Shown here one piece after another: positions 6,327 to 8,778 of a stretch of DNA of 8,778 bases. The notes under the pieces were generated by a model. That model was not told where the DNA came from and did not search any database. It saw only the letters and a list, made by a program, of their open reading frames with translations. Each line of letters starts with the position of its first letter. Positions within the stretch are counted from its first letter, which is position 1. The DNA is from Pseudonocardia sp. (lineage in GTDB: Bacteria > Actinomycetota > Actinomycetes > Mycobacteriales > Pseudonocardiaceae): NCBI GenBank assembly GCA_030453005.1, contig JAKDLE010000074.1, positions 1 to 8,778 on the forward strand. Direction: 5' to 3'. A program made the translations under genes and the position numbers.

Positions 6327-7187
6327 TCAGCGCAGCGCGAGGCCCAGCCCGTCCAGCGCCGCCGACGCGGCGTCCACCATCTCGGCCACGCGCGGCGCGC
6401 CGAGGTGGTCGCACGCGAAGCCCAGGTACTGCACGTGGACGTGGACGTCGCCCCACCGGCGCTCCACCTCCGACGGCCGCCCCGCGTGGCACTCGTACGC
6501 CGGGCTCGGGGACGCGCCCTGTGCGCGCAGCACCGCGAGGTCGAGGCCCGCCGGGGCGACGCGGGCGTTGCCCCAGTCGATCAGGGCCGCGCCGTCGGGA
6601 CCCACGACGACGTTGCCGCGGTGCGGGTCGCCGTGCGCCAGCGTGCGCGGCAGGACGGCGAGGGCGCGGGCGATCCGCGGGTCCTCGCGCCAGGCCGTGA
6701 CGGCGCGCTCGGCGATCTCGAACACCGGATCGCCGGTGCGGGCCGCCGCGCCCCGGACGGCCACCAGGGTGCGCCCGCAGAGGCCACGCCAGAACGCCTG
6801 GTCGACGACGGGCACACCACGCGGGCGCCTGCCCCGCCAGTGGGCGTGGACGCGCCCGAGGGTGTCCCAGACGCCGTCCGGCACGACATCGGCGCCCGGC
6901 TCCAGCGCGACCCCCGGGTGGTGGGTGGTCACCAGCCGGTCCCCGGCGACGGCGAGCAGCCGCGGTGGGCCGATCCCGCGCACCACCGCCCGGGCCCGCA
7001 TGGCCGCCACCTCCCCGGCCGGGGCCTGCTTGACCACCACCGCCACCGGCCTGCCGCCGACGTCGAGATCCACCCGCTCCACGGCCGCCGATGCGTAACC
7101 ACCGCTCAGCGGGGCGCGGGCGACCACCCGGGCCTGCCCGCCGAGCGCCCGTCCCGCCGCCGCCAACCACGGGTCGTCGCCGCTCAT
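6327..7187 (-). CDS. APH-family phosphotransferase (aminoglycoside/choline kinase-like fold)
   Basis: 286-aa small-molecule kinase-like protein. The N-lobe has a short glycine loop (LSGGYASAA, 28-36) and the ATP-binding Lys53 in VVVKQAP. The C-lobe carries the Brenner-type catalytic motif HGDPHRGN (185-192) with Asp187 as the predicted base and Asn192, and then IDWGNA (203-208) with metal-binding Asp204. All key residues are present, so it is probably active. The substrate cannot be told: this superfamily phosphorylates aminoglycosides, choline, homoserine, sugars and other metabolites, and nothing here points to resistance. The ATG at 7187 is preferred; an in-frame upstream start at 7235 would overlap the DoxX gene. 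It begins 16 bp after the DoxX stop and is probably the last gene of a three-gene operon. Confidence 0.85.
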   Translation of the reverse strand: MSGDDPWLAAAGRALGGQARVVARAPLSGGYASAAVERVDLDVGGRPVAVVVKQAPAGEVAAMRARAVVRGIGPPRLLAVAGDRLVTTHHPGVALEPGADVVPDGVWDTLGRVHAHWRGRRPRGVPVVDQAFWRGLCGRTLVAVRGAAARTGDPVFEIAERAVTAWREDPRIARALAVLPRTLAHGDPHRGNVVVGPDGAALIDWGNARVAPAGLDLAVLRAQGASPSPAYECHAGRPSEVERRWGDVHVHVQYLGFACDHLGAPRVAEMVDAASAALDGLGLALR

Positions 7188-7203
7188 CGCCCTGCGCCCC
7201 GGC

Positions 7204-7803
7204 TCAGGACCGGAGCAGGACGTGGACCGCCACACCCGCCGCCACCCCGATGACCAGCGCCAGCACGCCCCAGGGGGCGGGGCGGCGGTGCCAGGTGCGG
7301 CCGTTGTCCAGGGCGATGCGGCCGGGGCCGGTGAGCACGATCGCGGCGGCGGCGAGGCCCAGCACCACGTCGAGCTCCACGGCGTCCGCTCCCGCGGCGG
7401 AGGCGACGAAGAACCCGTTGCCCGCCTTGAGCAGCACCGCGTTGAGCGCGATGGCGACGAGGCCCGCCGCGGCGAGTGGCGTCACGACGCCGAGCACCAC
7501 GAACGCGCCCGCCACCAGCTCGGTGATGCCGGTGACCCAGGACAGCGTCGTGGTCTCCCGGAAGCCGAAGCCGTCGAGCGTGCGGGCGAACCCGGCGATC
7601 CCCGGGCCGCCCCACAGCCCGAACACCTTCTGCATGCCGTGGGCGAAGTACACCCCGCCCACGGCGAAGCGGAGCAGGAGCAGCCCGACGTCGGTGCCGG
7701 TGTTCCAAACCAGCGCGCGGCGGTGGGGACGGGTCTTCGACGCGGGCGCGGGGTCCCCGAAGCCGTCGCCGGGGCCCAGTACGGAGGTCGGCTGGTCGGT
7801 CAT
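7204..7803 (-). CDS. DoxX-family integral membrane protein
   Basis: 199-aa membrane protein with a hydrophilic N-terminal tail of about 37 residues. Hydrophobic segments lie at about 38-58, 87-107, 108-126, 142-158 and 178-197; the last follows a basic stretch (HRRP) and may be an extra helix beyond the four-helix DoxX core. The DoxX signature region LRFAVGGVYFAHGMQKVFGLWGG is at 44-66 (His55-Gly56 and Lys59 visible), followed by the typical ITELVAGAFVVLG. Members are linked to thiol/redox stress complexes or act as poorly defined quinone-associated membrane proteins; the exact role is unknown. The ATG at 7803 lies 1 nt after the dehydrogenase stop (TGA-C-ATG) with only a weak ribosome site, so translation is probably coupled. 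A longer frame back to 7908 would overlap the dehydrogenase and is rejected. Confidence 0.9.
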   Translation of the reverse strand: MTDQPTSVLGPGDGFGDPAPASKTRPHRRALVWNTGTDVGLLLLRFAVGGVYFAHGMQKVFGLWGGPGIAGFARTLDGFGFRETTTLSWVTGITELVAGAFVVLGVVTPLAAAGLVAIALNAVLLKAGNGFFVASAAGADAVELDVVLGLAAAAIVLTGPGRIALDNGRTWHRRPAPWGVLALVIGVAAGVAVHVLLRS

Positions 7804-7804
7804 G

Positions 7805-8719
7805 TCAGTACCCGTTCTCGACGAGGTTGGGCGGCTGCTCGCCGCGGGCGAACGCCGCGATCTGCTCGGCGGCCACGCGGTAGGCCCGCGACATCGCGCC
7901 GGGCACACTGCCGCCGACGTGCGGGGTCAGCAGCAGGCCGGGCGCCTTCCAGAGGGGGTGGTCGACGGGCAGCGGCTCGGGGTCGGTGACGTCGACCGCC
8001 GCGCGCAGCCGCCCGGAGCCGAGCTCGGCGGTGAGCGCGTCGGTGTCGACGACGGGCCCTCGCGCGGCGTTGACCAGCACCGACCCGTCGGGCATCGCGG
8101 CAAGGAACGCCGCGTCGACCAGGCCTCGGGTGTCGTCGGTGAGCGGCACGATCAGCACGCAGGCGTCGTGGTCGCCCAGCAGGTCGGTCACCTCGTCGAT
8201 GCCGTGCACGCCTGCTCGGGCGCGCCTGCCGACGAGGGTGGTCCGCACCCCGAACGGGGCGAGCCTGCGCACGGTGTGCTCCGCGACGTCGCCCGCCCCG
8301 ACGATCAGCACGCGCTTGCCGTCGAGCTCCTCGGTCTGGGGGGAGTCCCAGCGGGCCTCGGCCTGCGCGCGCACGAACCGCGGCAGGTGCCGGTAGACCG
8401 CGAGCAGCACGCCGACGATCCACTCGGCGGTCGCGCCGCCGTGCGCGCCGCGGCAGTCCGACAGGGCCACGCCGTCGGGCAGCCTGCCCACCCAGCTCTC
8501 GGCCCCCGCGGTGAGCAGCTGCACGAGCCGCAGCTCCGGGAGCTGCCGGGTCAGCGCCACCGCCTCGCTCGTGGCGAGGAACGGCGGGACCAGCACCTGC
8601 GCCGTCGCCGCGGCGGCGGGCAGCTCGGCGTCGGCGTCGTAGGGCACGGCGGTGACCCCGGCGACGTCGGCCAGGAACGGGAGCCCGGACTCGTGCGGGA
8701 CCAGGACGGTGACGGTCAT
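7805..8719 (-). CDS. D-isomer-specific 2-hydroxyacid dehydrogenase
   Basis: 304-aa NAD(P)-dependent oxidoreductase interconverting a 2-oxo acid and a D-2-hydroxy acid. The Rossmann loop is VLIVGAGDVA (137-146), in which Ala replaces the usual third glycine of GxGxxG. At the end of the next strand the sequence is LVGRRAR (162-168), with Arg165-Arg166 where NAD-specific members have an Asp, which suggests NADPH preference as in the glyoxylate/hydroxypyruvate reductase group. The catalytic residues are all there: Arg220 in NAARGPVVD, Glu248 in DPEPLP and His267 in TPHVGG. The true substrate is unknown. The ATG at 8719 has no Shine-Dalgarno but follows a -10 box by 7 nt. It is the first gene of the tight operon with DoxX and the phosphotransferase. 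Confidence 0.93.
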   Translation of the reverse strand: MTVTVLVPHESGLPFLADVAGVTAVPYDADAELPAAAATAQVLVPPFLATSEAVALTRQLPELRLVQLLTAGAESWVGRLPDGVALSDCRGAHGGATAEWIVGVLLAVYRHLPRFVRAQAEARWDSPQTEELDGKRVLIVGAGDVAEHTVRRLAPFGVRTTLVGRRARAGVHGIDEVTDLLGDHDACVLIVPLTDDTRGLVDAAFLAAMPDGSVLVNAARGPVVDTDALTAELGSGRLRAAVDVTDPEPLPVDHPLWKAPGLLLTPHVGGSVPGAMSRAYRVAAEQIAAFARGEQPPNLVENGY

Positions 8720-8726
8720 GGCCGCG

Positions 8727-8755
8727 ACTGTAGTGAGCGTGGGCGGTACTCACCG
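8727..8755 (-). promoter_or_regulatory. Probable promoter of the dehydrogenase operon, with small inverted repeat
   Basis: On the minus strand TACAGT (8732-8727) fits a TAnnnT -10 box, and the start codon follows after exactly 7 nt. With no ribosome site present, a leaderless mRNA is likely. A -35 is not clear. An inverted repeat CGGT-N4-ACCG (8744-8755) covers part of the spacer and -35 region and could be an operator. The remaining bases to the window end show nothing else. Confidence 0.5.
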
Positions 8756-8778
8756 TCCGCACACCCGGCCCGGCCTAC

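Noticed and set aside
6327..7187. Antibiotic resistance gene, from the APH-family assignment
   Set aside because: Only the shared kinase fold is visible. The gene sits in a metabolic-looking operon with no mobile element, so resistance is not supported.
6405..7253. 282-codon plus-strand ORF opposite the phosphotransferase
   Set aside because: Composition-driven shadow; the opposite strand has the HGD-x4-N and IDWG motifs.

Overview
The window comes from a high-GC actinomycete. Codon third positions are almost all G or C, there are GTG starts and TAnnnT -10 boxes, and the IlvB and IlvD proteins look actinobacterial. A member of the Pseudonocardiaceae is my best guess, but this is an inference without a database search.

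Left part (1-4064) is a divergent branched-chain amino acid locus. On the minus strand lies the 3'-truncated large subunit of acetolactate synthase (ilvB). Its start is preceded by a complete attenuation leader: a TTGACG/TAGCGT promoter, an apparently leaderless 25-codon leader peptide with a Leu-Val-Leu cluster, and a 15-bp terminator hairpin ending in six U. Beyond the promoter lie three alternating copies of a TCGTGG hexamer that could be an operator. On the plus strand is ilvD (dihydroxy-acid dehydratase). The two enzymes catalyse the first and third common steps of valine, isoleucine and leucine synthesis.

Middle part (4065-6326): ilvD converges on a minus-strand group, and a 57-bp near-perfect inverted repeat between them probably acts as a bidirectional terminator. 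In transcription order the group is a class E-like sortase, then two related ferritin-like proteins with Tat-type signal peptides, the last two only 10 bp apart. All three products are predicted to work at the cell surface.

Right part (6327-8778): a tight minus-strand operon in the order D-2-hydroxyacid dehydrogenase, DoxX-family membrane protein, APH-family phosphotransferase. Gaps are 1 bp and 16 bp, and the first gene may be translated from a leaderless mRNA. Its biological role is not evident.

I see no tRNA, rRNA, CRISPR array, insertion sequence or phage gene. The most information-rich element is the ilvB leader. I found no clearly new multi-gene system, but the sortase plus paired ferritin-like genes and the dehydrogenase/DoxX/kinase operon are uncharacterised combinations.
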